Shown here one piece after another: positions 45,622-55,147 of a stretch of 64,000 bases of DNA (the stretch's first letter is position 1; every line of letters begins with the position of its first letter). The translations under genes were made by a program, and so were the position numbers. The stretch lies in the NCBI RefSeq assembly GCF_000686905.1, contig NZ_JMLW01000012.1, forward strand, positions 22,032-86,031. The letters run 5' to 3'. The notes beneath the pieces were generated by a model, which did no database searches, had not been told where the DNA came from, and saw only the letters and a list, made by a program, of their open reading frames with translations. The DNA comes from Marinospirillum insulare DSM 21763 (lineage in GTDB: Bacteria; Pseudomonadota; Gammaproteobacteria; Pseudomonadales; Halomonadaceae).

Positions 45622-46896
45622 TTAGCATTCAGGTAAGTTGGGGTAGGCTTCAGCAAAGTTAACTCTGCCTGAAATTAGGTTTTCTGCTTCACCTAAGGTT
45701 CGTAAGCAAATATTGGAAAGCCGAGCAATGTCATTGTTATTCATTCCGGCTTCGCTAAAGTAGACTTGACAGTTATCAACAACATCAGCACACGACTGAA
45801 TAATTAAAAGCGCCTCTTTTTCTGTCAGTCCAAAAGCCTGAACCTTAGACATTGCATTTGTCAGTGATGCTTCCCGTCCATTTTCTCCAACAAGAATGGC
45901 TTGCTGATCAAGTTGACTAGGATGCGGAAGCACATCAAAAATAGGGCTTAACCGATACAGACCATTCTGCTCACGCAAGAAGCCATGATTTTTCAGGTGG
46001 TCATCGGTATTTCCCACCATGATGTTCAGGAGCATCCTAGTAAACAACTCCTTTTGATCAAGCTCAGGTTCAAAGGAAAGCCTTTGGGTTAGTCCAGCCA
46101 AATGAGGATACCCCATACGCTGATCGTTGGGACGAGTTTTATGGATATTCAAAATTGCATTAGCACTTAGGTAATGAAGTCTTTGCCCATTAGGCAGGCG
46201 ATCAAAACGCTCAACCATAATCGTGGTACTGCCTGCTAGATCGATCAGCTTGACTTCTGGCACACGACAACCGGCTGAGCGAGCCATTTCCAAACAGGCT
46301 TTTTCAGCTTTAACCTGGTTAAAAATATCATCATTTCTGGAAAATTTAGCAATCCATTCCTTGTTTTCATGGGAAACAGTGACCTTTGGTCGAGCGCCGC
46401 CCATTGATGACCCATACTGAAGTACCTTGAGTAGCTCAGGCGAAAAAAGCTGGCTATCAAAATCACCGAGTTCTATAGCTCTTGTTGCACGCATTAGCTG
46501 CTCAAGCTGACCAAATTCAGCGACCCTAGCGAGCTTCGGTGTATAATGCTGACTTGCTGATGCAGCAAGCATGCCAACGCCACTGCCGCGTGATGCTAAC
46601 ATCCATTCCAGATGATTTTTTGGGTGATCCTTATGGATAGAGAGGATCACCCGCCTGCCCCAATTGTCAGGCATCGTGTCATCAAAACATGACCACAAAA
46701 AATTATCCCTGTAAATTGAGTCTGTGAAAGGAAGATTTATAGGGTCAAGAGCAAAGGCATCACCACGAGCCATCCAACTTTTGGCATATCCAAAAGAATA
46801 GCTTCCATTGGCCGATGAAAGCACAGCAGCAGGTACATACTCGCCAGCTAGCGTTTGAGCAAATATATAAACCTTAGAAGTCGGTTGACGGCTCAT
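45622..46896 (-). CDS. hipA: HipA-type serine/threonine kinase toxin
   Basis: 424 aa. Phosphate/Gly-rich loop region GSSMGGARPKVTV (~residues 167-180, containing the autophosphorylation-type Ser), catalytic loop IMVGNTDDHLKNHGF (~295-310) and metal-binding SPIFDVLPH (~320). HipA kinases phosphorylate tRNA synthetases and cause growth arrest and persistence. The start overlaps the end of hipB (23 bp), as in known hipBA operons. The partner antitoxin is encoded upstream. Confidence 0.9.
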   Translation of the reverse strand: MSRQPTSKVYIFAQTLAGEYVPAAVLSSANGSYSFGYAKSWMARGDAFALDPINLPFTDSIYRDNFLWSCFDDTMPDNWGRRVILSIHKDHPKNHLEWMLASRGSGVGMLAASASQHYTPKLARVAEFGQLEQLMRATRAIELGDFDSQLFSPELLKVLQYGSSMGGARPKVTVSHENKEWIAKFSRNDDIFNQVKAEKACLEMARSAGCRVPEVKLIDLAGSTTIMVERFDRLPNGQRLHYLSANAILNIHKTRPNDQRMGYPHLAGLTQRLSFEPELDQKELFTRMLLNIMVGNTDDHLKNHGFLREQNGLYRLSPIFDVLPHPSQLDQQAILVGENGREASLTNAMSKVQAFGLTEKEALLIIQSCADVVDNCQVYFSEAGMNNNDIARLSNICLRTLGEAENLISGRVNFAEAYPNLPEC

Positions 46897-47215
46897 CTAA
46901 AACCCCTAGCTTTATGCGTTTTTTCTGGTTGTGAACAAGTTTAGCAAGATCCAGTCCAACCTTGTCACGAACTGGATCGGCAATATCGCCATAGTGATCA
47001 CCCAAGCTCAAAACCTGTAGGACGGATATTAGGACACCAACACCGACACCCGACTCACCATCCCTTAGCCGACGGTAGGTTTGTGGCGTTATACGGGCGC
47101 GTCGACAGACATCCTCAATTCGTAGCTTGCGTCTTTTTCTAGCAAGGTCGATGTTTTGGCCTGCACTTTCAAGGAAGTATTGCGCCTCTAGTGAGATATA
47201 GACCCTAGTTTGCAT
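46874..47215 (-). CDS. hipB: HipB-like XRE-family antitoxin
   Basis: 113 aa. Helix-turn-helix at ~residues 20-75 (NIDLARKRRKLRIEDVCRRA, ITPQTYRRLRDGE). The C-terminal tail would contact HipA. First gene of hipBA and the likely autorepressor; the operator should lie in 47216-47300, where I see AT-rich half-sites (ATGATGTATCAATCAAT) but no clean palindrome. Confidence 0.85.
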   Translation of the reverse strand: MQTRVYISLEAQYFLESAGQNIDLARKRRKLRIEDVCRRARITPQTYRRLRDGESGVGVGVLISVLQVLSLGDHYGDIADPVRDKVGLDLAKLVHNQKKRIKLGVLDEPSTDF

Positions 47216-47428
47216 AGCGTTCTTAGCTCCCTCAATTCAAAATAGATGATGTATCAATCAATATAAGCCCTTAGGTATGATTGATCTACTATTTTATTCA
47301 TTGCATGGTTTGCTAGCTAGCTGGGCAATACCTTGCTACCAAGCAATGCATCTGTGGCTATAAAGTGGGGTATTGCCCAATGCATTGTTTGGCTTGGGTG
47401 CTACCGAATTGTTTAGTGAGGTTTTCCC

Positions 47429-47938
47429 ATGAATCAAGCCGCTTTGGACACTCCACCACCAGAAACAGGTTTAACCATGACTGTACCCCAGCTAGGGGTT
47501 GTTCATCATGGTGATGGACCCTTGTTAGTTTTAGCTGGGGCTGGGTCTGGCAAAACCGCTTCGATTGTCACCAGAGCGGGTCGCATGATTAACGAGGGCA
47601 AATTGCCTGAGCATCACCTGATGCTGACCTTTAGCAAAAAAGCCGCTGAGGAAATGCGCAATCGCTTGGATGGGTTGGTTGGGAACGCCCTCTCCGACCG
47701 CATGCAGATACGCACCTTCCATGCCTTTGGTGATCAGTTTATTCGGGCTTATCCAGCAGAGTGTGGTCGCCAGCCTGATCATACGGTGCTTGATGAAAGG
47801 GATCAGCGCAATCTCTTTGCACGAATGCTCAAAGAGCTGTTTAAGGTCGACTGCCTGTCGTTTGGTTGGATTTATTATTCATCTTTGATTCGAAGTAAAT
47901 GGCCATTGACAATCGGTATTTTTAATTGTTGGACCTAA
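47429..47938 (+). pseudogene. UvrD/Rep-type helicase, N-terminal fragment
   Basis: About 145 residues of an SF1A helicase remain: Q-motif-like TVPQLGVVHHGDGPLLVLAG, Walker A GAGSGKTASIVTRA, motif Ia LMLTFSKKAAEEMRNRL and motif Ib IRTFHAFGDQFIRAYP. After about 47850 the sequence changes to unrelated residues and stops, so motifs II-VI are gone. Upstream, GGGCAATACC (47323-47332) and GGTATTGCCC (47369-47378) form an inverted repeat. It is joined directly to the fragment below. Confidence 0.85.
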
Positions 47939-48146
47939 TGTCCTAGAGTTCATTAATCGTGGCGGGAAAATTAGACTTATTTGCTCTCCTATACTTACTG
48001 AAGACGATATTGTGTCAATTGCCATAGGCTATAAAGAAAAATCTTTAGTTGCAGAAAGTGCTGTAAATTGTGATATTGATGAATTATTAGAGGGGGTCAC
48101 ATCTTTCAAGAATGTAGTGGTAAATCCACACAAGTATTGGAGATAA
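47911..48146 (+). pseudogene. Fragment of a phospholipase D-like/helicase-type protein
   Basis: An open frame without its own start reads VFLIVGPNVLEFINRGGKIR and LICSPILTEDDIVSIAIGY to TAA 48144-48146. This resembles the N-terminal PLD-like region of large defence-associated helicases. It is in a different frame from the UvrD fragment, so the two were joined by deletion or recombination. It shows that a larger accessory gene once stood here. Confidence 0.55.
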
Positions 48147-48273
48147 GGAAGACTATGTTTTATGCCTTACTCCATGAGTTTGACAATGACTCTGCTTGCT
48201 TAACACAAGCTCTACTGCTTCAGCGGCTTTGTCAGGTGGATATTTGTAACGTTACAACGTCCGGCGAACAAAA

Positions 48274-48394
48274 ATCTTGAGCTTTGCCAAAGCCCTTAAA
48301 TCCGGACAGGTCTCAACGGTAAGGATAATCTACTGACATCCCTGATGAAACAGATTACAGAAGCGGCCTTGGGTTCAGAAATCGAGGCTATTTG
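48274..48394 (+). pseudogene. IS256-family transposase remnant
   Basis: Two frames together give AKALKSGQ and then GLNGKDNLLTSLMKQITEAA-LGSEIEA, the N-terminal text of IS256/Mutator-type transposases, with a frameshift between them near 48310. It is cut off at the 3' end of dndA. The preceding 48155-48280 has a short frame (MFYALLHEFDNDSACLTQAL) that I cannot assign. The remnant marks the left edge of the Dnd island. Confidence 0.65.
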
Positions 48395-49516
48395 TCATAT
48401 CAAACGTTTTAATGCTGCGACTATGTCGCCACCTGGAATATCAGAATTGGGGGACAGAGATAAACGGATAGCTCCCATGATACGCTCATGCCCCAAGTTC
48501 ATTGCGGTTAAAACATGCGATGGTTTGTAGCTGCTGGCTGTGCATGCTGATCCATTTGAAACAGCAATAAGTCCTTTGAAACTCACCATTGCAGCTTCTG
48601 AATTAATACCAGGGATAGAAAAATTGAGAATATAAGGAGACGTATTCTCACCATTTTCGATGGCTCCTAACTCCGATAGCTCGGCCTTCAAGACATTTTT
48701 TTTAAAAGCTGTTTGCTTGAGCCAGTCCTTCGCCTCATCATAGGCAATTTCACACGCAAGGCCAAAACCAGCGATTAACGGAACAGCTAATGTGCCTGGA
48801 CGCAACCCCTTTTCCTGCCCTCCTCCATACATTAATGGTTTAAGAGGTATTTTTGTAAACCCACGCCTACGAGTCACAAGAGCACCAACTCCTTTAGGAG
48901 CATACAACTTGTGGCCACTGGCGCTAATCATATCAATTCGCGAGTTTTTGAGTTCTTCGGATAACTTACCATAGCTCTGGGCAGCATCTACATGAAAGTA
49001 AGCATCATGATCTGAGAGGAGTTCGCAAATCTCTTTAATTGGTTGAATACACCCTGTTTCGTTATTCACGTGCATTAGAGTAACTAAAAGCGTGTCGTGT
49101 CTAAGTGCCAATTTCAGCTCATCGGTATCTATTAACCCATTCTCGCCTACAGAGATATACGTAATTTCAAACCCCTTTGATTCAAGGTGCTCTAATGGCT
49201 CAATAACGGCCTTATGTTCAATTCGACTACTAATAATATGCTTTTTATCACTTTCTGCTGCGAAGTCTACTAGCCCCAAAATAGCAATATTGTTGCTTTC
49301 CGTTGCACCACTGGTAAAGATAACTTCAGATTTGTCGGCTTCAACTACCCTTGCAACTTGCTCTCGAGCAACCTCTACAGCACGCTTTGCATTAAGACCA
49401 AATTCGTGAGTTCGACTTCCAGCATTGCCAAACTCTTCCCTCATAAACTGATGAACCAGTTCAGCTACCGGCTTGCTCACCGGAGTTGTTGCGCAGAAAT
49501 CTAGGTAGGTCGTCAT
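48395..49516 (-). CDS. dndA: DndA/IscS-type cysteine desulfurase
   Basis: 373 aa, PLP fold type I. The PLP-binding Lys lies in SASGHKLYAPKG (~200), the catalytic Cys in SNGSACTASSYKPSHVL (~325), and GATESNNIAI and DAAQSYGK are substrate/cofactor motifs. It supplies sulfur from cysteine for DNA phosphorothioation by activating DndC. Divergent from dndBCDE with a shared 119-bp control region. Many Dnd islands lack dndA and use IscS, so the complete set here is notable. Confidence 0.92.
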   Translation of the reverse strand: MTTYLDFCATTPVSKPVAELVHQFMREEFGNAGSRTHEFGLNAKRAVEVAREQVARVVEADKSEVIFTSGATESNNIAILGLVDFAAESDKKHIISSRIEHKAVIEPLEHLESKGFEITYISVGENGLIDTDELKLALRHDTLLVTLMHVNNETGCIQPIKEICELLSDHDAYFHVDAAQSYGKLSEELKNSRIDMISASGHKLYAPKGVGALVTRRRGFTKIPLKPLMYGGGQEKGLRPGTLAVPLIAGFGLACEIAYDEAKDWLKQTAFKKNVLKAELSELGAIENGENTSPYILNFSIPGINSEAAMVSFKGLIAVSNGSACTASSYKPSHVLTAMNLGHERIMGAIRLSLSPNSDIPGGDIVAALKRLI

Positions 49517-49571
49517 AAAATTCTCTTATATTTATAACAGCTTAAGATGTTTTTATGTTACCATCTCAATC

Positions 49572-49607
49572 TGTTCGTTCGTACATAGCGCTCTGATGTT
49601 ACGAACA
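49572..49607. promoter_or_regulatory. Palindromic candidate operator between dndA and dndB
   Basis: TGTTCGT (49572-49578) is the inverse of ACGAACA (49601-49607), and overlapping TTCGTA (49578-49583) is the inverse of TACGAA (49600-49605). DndB-type regulators bind palindromes in dnd promoters in Salmonella. The position between the divergent dndA and dndBCDE, 29 bp before the dndB ATG, is right for joint repression. The regulator's identity is inferred. Confidence 0.55.
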
Positions 49608-49635
49608 ATCTTTTCGTTAAAAATCATGGGAAACA

Positions 49636-50724
49636 ATGGATATTATCATCTCGGGCATGAGCTTTCCTGCCATCCAAGGTATACAAGCAGGTCGTGAATA
49701 TTACATCGTTATGTGTCCGCTCAAAAGGCTGACAAAAATCTTCACCTTTGACGAAACAGAGCTTGCCGTGCAAGAGCGCGCGCAACGCGTATTGAACCAT
49801 TCACGCATCCCACAAATTACCAAATACATCCATGATAACCGTGAGGACTACACGTTCTCGTCAGTTACTGCCTGTATTGATGGCGATGCCAGCTTTACGC
49901 CTATAGCAGAGCATGGTCATGGCTCTAAAATTGGCACACTTACCGTTGATGAGGATGCCGAGTTTTACCTCACGGACGGCCAGCATCGTAGTGCTGCGAT
50001 TCAAAAAGCTCTTGAAGAAGACCCAAGTCTTGGTAACGAAACCATTTCAGTTGTTTTCTTCGTTGGTAAAAACCTAGAGCAACGCCAAAAAGTCTTCCGC
50101 GACTTAAATCTTTACCCTGTACCAACCAGTAAATCGCTGGCTGTGGTTTATGGTAACTCAGCAGAAGACCTATTCACCAAATGCATTGCAACTGAAAGTA
50201 AATTCTTTGATGGCGTTGTTGAACTCAGTGATACGCGGCTGAGCAAACGATCCGCTAAGCTATTTATGCTCAGCTCATTGCAACTTGCCTGTTTAGAGCT
50301 ATGTAACAAGGTTGACGACCAAAACTGGAGAAGCGAAGCGGAGAAAGCAATCAGGTTTTGGGATGCCTTGGCTGCCAACTTGCCGCTATGGCAGCAAGCC
50401 AAAAATCACGAGATCAAACCAGCCGATCGCCAACATTATATTTTGTTCACAGCTATTGCCCTGAAGAGTTTCGCTATTTTGGGCCGTGAATTAATAGCAG
50501 AACACAAAAACTGGAAAGCACTTCTAAAAGGCTTATCTGGCATCAACTGGGACCGCTCTAGCAGAATTTGGTCGGATCGCTGTTACCGAAACGGCCGCAT
50601 GGATCACAGCAAAAACTCTGCCATGCTTACTGTAAATGCCCTTAAAAAGCATTTAGAACTACCGCTTAATGAAGAGCAGCAAAAAATTGAAGACAGATTC
50701 CGAGGCGAAAGCGATGAACAATAA
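49636..50724 (+). CDS. dndB: DndB, DGQHR-domain regulator of phosphorothioation
   Basis: 362 aa. The defining motif is FYLTDGQHRSAAIQKAL (~residues 115-130), followed by VVFFVGKNLEQRQKVFRDLN. DndB is not needed for modification itself but limits it, acting as a transcriptional repressor of the dnd operon in Salmonella. It is the first gene of dndBCDE and overlaps dndC by 11 bp. Confidence 0.93.
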   Translation: MDIIISGMSFPAIQGIQAGREYYIVMCPLKRLTKIFTFDETELAVQERAQRVLNHSRIPQITKYIHDNREDYTFSSVTACIDGDASFTPIAEHGHGSKIGTLTVDEDAEFYLTDGQHRSAAIQKALEEDPSLGNETISVVFFVGKNLEQRQKVFRDLNLYPVPTSKSLAVVYGNSAEDLFTKCIATESKFFDGVVELSDTRLSKRSAKLFMLSSLQLACLELCNKVDDQNWRSEAEKAIRFWDALAANLPLWQQAKNHEIKPADRQHYILFTAIALKSFAILGRELIAEHKNWKALLKGLSGINWDRSSRIWSDRCYRNGRMDHSKNSAMLTVNALKKHLELPLNEEQQKIEDRFRGESDEQ

Positions 50725-52435
50725 AAGTTCAGTTCAGGTCTATTCCGCTTTTAACGAAAAAGGCCTCAAAGACACTATTAAAAGCAGTATCGAGCATATT
50801 AAAAAGCTCTATTTGTCAGACCACATTCCATGGGTAATTGGTTACAGTGGCGGTAAAGACTCCACCGCTATTCTGCAGCTTATATGGTACGCGGTGCAGG
50901 AGCTTGCAGCGGAAGGAAAATGCCACAAAGATGTGCACGTTATTAGTACCGACACGCTGGTAGAAAACCCTATTGTTTCGATGTGGGTTGAAAAGTCACT
51001 CAATCAGATGCATCACGAAGCGGAAAAACAAGGCTTGCCTATTAAGCCTCACCGCTTGACTCCAGCAGTTAAAGATCGTTTTTGGGTCAATTTGATAGGC
51101 AAGGGCTACCCTGCACCACGCCCAAAATTTCGTTGGTGTACAGATCGCCTTAAAATTTCACCATCAAATACGTTCATCACCAATTTGGTTGATAAACGAG
51201 GTGAAGCCATTTTGGTGCTGGGCACACGTAAAGCCGAGAGCTCTGCTCGTGCCGCCAACATGGAAAAACATGAAAGTAATCAAAGCAACACGCGACGGGC
51301 TGATGGTTTAACTGCTAATGGCTCACTTGATCGTGTTTGGGTTTACACACCGATCGCTGAGTGGACAAATGATGATGTTTGGGTATACCTCAACTCTGTA
51401 AACAACCCATGGAACTTCCCAAACTACGATTTAATGGGTATGTACCAAGGCGCGACCGATGGCGGTGAGTGCCCTCTGGTCGTTGATAAAAGCACACAAA
51501 GCTGCGGTGATAGTCGTTTTGGCTGCTATGTATGTACCATGGTTTCAGAAGATAAATCGATGTCAGCGATGATCGCTAACGATGATGAAAAGGAATGGAT
51601 GTACCCACTACTGCAGCTACGTAACGAAATTGACGTGAACGACCCTGTTCACGAGAAAAAGCTAGACAAACTACGTCGTGATAAAGCCAATCGTGACTTT
51701 CGTCGAATGAATGGCAATCTGACGGTACATATATCAAAGCACGGCGCTGATATTGTGCCTGGACCATATCGCCAGCATTTCCGGGAACACCTGCTAGGTA
51801 AAGTACTGGAAGCCCAAGTAGCTGTACAGCAAGCAGGTCCAGAAGAAGTAAAAAACTTAGAATTGCTTCCACTAGAAGAGCTAGAAGCTATTCGAAACAT
51901 CTGGTTAGAAGAAAAGCTAGAAATCGAAGATCGTGTGCCCGTTATTTACCAACAAGTTACAGGCCTGCCATACCCAGGTGAACGTCGCGCCCACCACCCT
52001 ATTCTTAATAGCAAGGTGATGAGCAAGCTTAAAGATTACATTGCGCAAAGCCAAGAAGATCCTGATGGTTTGGTTTATGAACAAGTGCGTTCTACTATTG
52101 CTATTGCAGCCAAACACCGCAACCAACTTCGCCGTGCTAACCTTCCTGCCGAGCTAAACGATAATCTAGAAAAAGGTGCATTCACTAACCTGCAAGAAGC
52201 GAAAGAGTTTGCACTGGACCGCAAACGCAACGAACTTGTGATTCAGCGTCGATACCTTGTCGAAAAGATTGCTGAAGCTAAAACAGGTGAAGATAAAACG
52301 CTCTTGAAAGATGAGCACGACAAAATAAACGAACAAATTAACTTGATTACAAAATCTATCAAAGAAGTTGGCTATAGCTCGTTGATCATCGCTACCGACA
52401 ACGATGAAGTCGATGAGGAACTACAACAGCCATGA
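50714..52435 (+). CDS. dndC: DndC, PAPS-reductase-like ATP pyrophosphatase
   Basis: 573 aa from ATG 50714 (MNNKSSVQV), preferred over the frame's upstream extension since GAGGCGAAAG precedes it. PP-loop IGYSGGKDSTAILQL (~residues 45-60). Fe-S cysteines lie in GECPLVVDKS, SCGDSRFGC and YVCTMV (~255-280). The C-terminal third is a long helical tail. DndC activates the DNA backbone using ATP and delivers sulfur from DndA. It overlaps dndD by 4 bp. Confidence 0.95.
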   Translation: MNNKSSVQVYSAFNEKGLKDTIKSSIEHIKKLYLSDHIPWVIGYSGGKDSTAILQLIWYAVQELAAEGKCHKDVHVISTDTLVENPIVSMWVEKSLNQMHHEAEKQGLPIKPHRLTPAVKDRFWVNLIGKGYPAPRPKFRWCTDRLKISPSNTFITNLVDKRGEAILVLGTRKAESSARAANMEKHESNQSNTRRADGLTANGSLDRVWVYTPIAEWTNDDVWVYLNSVNNPWNFPNYDLMGMYQGATDGGECPLVVDKSTQSCGDSRFGCYVCTMVSEDKSMSAMIANDDEKEWMYPLLQLRNEIDVNDPVHEKKLDKLRRDKANRDFRRMNGNLTVHISKHGADIVPGPYRQHFREHLLGKVLEAQVAVQQAGPEEVKNLELLPLEELEAIRNIWLEEKLEIEDRVPVIYQQVTGLPYPGERRAHHPILNSKVMSKLKDYIAQSQEDPDGLVYEQVRSTIAIAAKHRNQLRRANLPAELNDNLEKGAFTNLQEAKEFALDRKRNELVIQRRYLVEKIAEAKTGEDKTLLKDEHDKINEQINLITKSIKEVGYSSLIIATDNDEVDEELQQP

Positions 52436-54384
52436 TCTTCGAATCGTTAACTCTAAAAAACTTTGGCATTTACCGCGGTGAACATAGCGTTGACTTACGT
52501 GTTACCGAGAGTAAACCTGTGATTCTTTTTGGTGCACTCAATGGTGGCGGTAAAACGAACTTTTTGGATGCTATTCAGCTTGTACTATATGGTAAGCATG
52601 CTAAGTGCTCTAACCGCCCTGGAAAAGCCTATAGTAAGTTTTTAGCGAGCTGCAAAAACCACGAAGCGCCAGATGTGGAAGACTCAGGCATCTCTTTGTC
52701 TTTTACTCACCGTACCGACAACAAAGAGCGTCATTTCCGCATCGAACGTCGCTGGAAAGTTCACAATGATGAAGGCAAGGACCACATATCAGTATTCTGT
52801 GACAAAGTACTCGATCAGCACCTAAGCGATCATTGGGATGATTTTGTTAGCGAATTTATTCCGCTTAGCCTATCAGAGCTCTTCTTTTTCGATGGTGAAA
52901 AAATCGAAGACCTAGCTCAACCACAGCGCTCTGCCGATATGATTCGTACCGGTATTGAAAGTCTGCTGGGGCTTGATGTTCTCTCGCAGTTACAGATCGA
53001 CCTCACCCAGCTTGACAAAAAGCGAAAAGCTGGCAACGTTGATGGCTCTGTAAAAGAAAAGGTAGCCGCATGTGAACAAGAGCTTGGTAAAATTAACGCC
53101 GAGCTCAACATAGTGAAAAAAAATATTGCTGATATTGAACACAACCTCAGCGATGCCAATATTTCCGTGAACCGTGCACGCGAAGCCGTGCGTAATGCTG
53201 GTGCTCACCTTATTGAAAAGCGTGACGAAATTAAATTTGAACTGGGCGCTGTTGAATCAAAGCTTAAAGCCAATCGTGCTGAGCAAGTTAAACTGGCTGC
53301 CGGAGCTCGCCCTTTAGGATTAATTAAAGATCTCATTGAACAAACGAAAGTGCAGATCAAGCTAGAAACACGTGCAAAACGCGCTCAAGCCCTGCAGGCC
53401 GAAATAACCAGCTACAACAATTCATTGCTAACAGCTCTCGCCAATGCACCTGCTACAGCAATTGAAGCAGCCAAAGCAGCTATGCAAGCTAAGCAAAAAG
53501 AATTAGATGAGCTTGGAAATGTTGAGTGCTACCTAAATACCGATATCAGTATTTTTAACGGCCTAGATGAACGTATAGAGCAAGAAGAAGCTCAGTATCA
53601 GAAGCTGGTTACCGAAAAAGAAGCATTGCTAAAACAGCAAAGCAACTTAGAAAAGCAACTAGAGACGATTCCTAATTATGAGTCTGTTCAACACATACTT
53701 AAAGACCTAGCAGATAAAGAAGCTGCACTGACCATTCTGGATTCGGAGTTACAGCGCTACAAGCTGCTACAGGAGCAACTACAATACCGTAAACTTGCCA
53801 CCGACCAACGTTATAACAATCTGCTAACTCAGCAAAATAAGGATAGCTTTGAAGAAAAACGTACCATTCGTGTTAGCGAGCACATCAGTAATATTAAGAG
53901 CACCCTGCGTGGTTTTGGCGAGCAACTTGTCGCCGAAAACATCGAACACCTGCAAACCTTGGTAAAACAAAAATTCGATATTCTAGGACGTAAAGAGCAA
54001 CTGATTAGCCGTCTAGAAATCTCACCACATAATTTTGCCATCACGCTATTCGGCACCAATGGCAACCCCATAGAGTCAGGTAGGTTATCGGCCGGTGAGC
54101 GTCAGCTCCTATCAGTTGCGATTCTCTGGGGCTTAGCAGAAGCCAGTGGTAAAGAATTACCAACGGTTATCGACACACCAATGGGTCGCTTAGATGGTAA
54201 GCATAGAACCAAGCTGATCGAAAACTACTTTCCGTTTGCTGGCAAGCAGGTACTGCTGCTTTCGACCGACGAAGAAATCGTTGGGAAGTACTACCAAGCA
54301 CTAAAACCTCGTGTAAACAGTGAATACCTAATTGATTTTAAACACGTTGAGCGCTCTTCAACCATTTCAGAGGGTTACTTCTAA
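52432..54384 (+). CDS. dndD: DndD, SMC/RecN-like ATPase
   Basis: 650 aa. N-terminal ATPase half with Walker A FGALNGGGKTNFLDAIQL (~residues 32-49) and the FFDGEKIEDLA segment. A long coiled coil spans ~180-480, and the C-terminal half has signature LSAGERQLLSVAILWGLAEA and Walker B TVIDTPMGRLD (~560-590). It is thought to use ATP to open or nick DNA during sulfur insertion. The start overlaps dndC and the end overlaps dndE by one base (TAATG). Confidence 0.95.
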   Translation: MIFESLTLKNFGIYRGEHSVDLRVTESKPVILFGALNGGGKTNFLDAIQLVLYGKHAKCSNRPGKAYSKFLASCKNHEAPDVEDSGISLSFTHRTDNKERHFRIERRWKVHNDEGKDHISVFCDKVLDQHLSDHWDDFVSEFIPLSLSELFFFDGEKIEDLAQPQRSADMIRTGIESLLGLDVLSQLQIDLTQLDKKRKAGNVDGSVKEKVAACEQELGKINAELNIVKKNIADIEHNLSDANISVNRAREAVRNAGAHLIEKRDEIKFELGAVESKLKANRAEQVKLAAGARPLGLIKDLIEQTKVQIKLETRAKRAQALQAEITSYNNSLLTALANAPATAIEAAKAAMQAKQKELDELGNVECYLNTDISIFNGLDERIEQEEAQYQKLVTEKEALLKQQSNLEKQLETIPNYESVQHILKDLADKEAALTILDSELQRYKLLQEQLQYRKLATDQRYNNLLTQQNKDSFEEKRTIRVSEHISNIKSTLRGFGEQLVAENIEHLQTLVKQKFDILGRKEQLISRLEISPHNFAITLFGTNGNPIESGRLSAGERQLLSVAILWGLAEASGKELPTVIDTPMGRLDGKHRTKLIENYFPFAGKQVLLLSTDEEIVGKYYQALKPRVNSEYLIDFKHVERSSTISEGYF

Positions 54385-54725
54385 TGACTGATACCATTGA
54401 GACAATCCGTTTATCAGAAAAACAGAAGCAGCAACTGATTAGGTTGAAAGCTAAAACAGGCATCGAAAACTGGAACGTGCTATGCCGCTGGGCACTGTGC
54501 CTTTCATTAGCGGAGGATAGCCCTCCGCCGTATGAAGATATTCCTTCAGATAGTAATGTTGAAATGAGCTGGAAGGTGTTTGCTGGGGAGTTCTCTGAAG
54601 TGCTACATGCTCTTTTAGCAACCTACTCATCAATGAGTAATGATCAACATGGATTAAAAAGTGCTGATTATTTGAAACTCCATTTAAATCGTGGCATTTC
54701 AATTTATAGCAAGTCACTCTGCTAG
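54384..54725 (+). CDS. dndE: DndE, DNA sulfur modification protein
   Basis: 113 aa. IRLSEKQKQQLIRLKAKTGI, ENWNVLCRWALCLSL and the later LHLNRGISIYSKSL match DndE, a small ribbon-helix-helix-like protein reported to bind nicked DNA. The usual length is 110-130 aa, so it is complete. Last gene of dndBCDE. Confidence 0.93.
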   Translation: MTDTIETIRLSEKQKQQLIRLKAKTGIENWNVLCRWALCLSLAEDSPPPYEDIPSDSNVEMSWKVFAGEFSEVLHALLATYSSMSNDQHGLKSADYLKLHLNRGISIYSKSLC

Positions 54726-54808
54726 CGGTGGGTTTTGGCCGATAGTCAAACCTATCGGCTATTTTAATATACCGTAGAAAAATGTTAGCTGTCGCTCCTA
54801 TAAGATGG

Positions 54809-55018
54809 TTATTTAAACCAAGTTTTAGACAGCGTGTTATAGATATAGCCTTGATTAACTAATAGACTTGTAATTGTTCGATCAACTTCTAATCCCGTTA
54901 ACTCTTTAATTTTAATATGTATTTGTGCAATAGACATTGGCTCTTTCATCGTCTCGTATAGCTCCAACGGAACGATCATAAGTTGCAGAGTAGTTGAAGC
55001 ATGGCTTATAGAATTCAT
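54809..55018 (-). CDS. Small putative protein between dndE and dptH
   Basis: 69 aa. The middle (EPMSIAQIHIKIKELTGLEV, DRTITSLLVNQGYIY) looks like a winged-helix half, but I see no good ribosome site. It lies downstream of dptH on the same strand and convergent to dndE. It could be a real small regulator or a remnant. Low certainty. Confidence 0.35.
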   Translation of the reverse strand: MNSISHASTTLQLMIVPLELYETMKEPMSIAQIHIKIKELTGLEVDRTITSLLVNQGYIYNTLSKTWFK

Positions 55019-55147
55019 TAACTAAATTATCTTGCCCTGTGAAGTATTCACCCTTAAAACTTAAGCGCCTTAACATCATTTACTCCGAATCAAAGATGAA
55101 TAATAAACCCCACCAAACGACAGTTAATAACAGCTTCTCATGCACAC

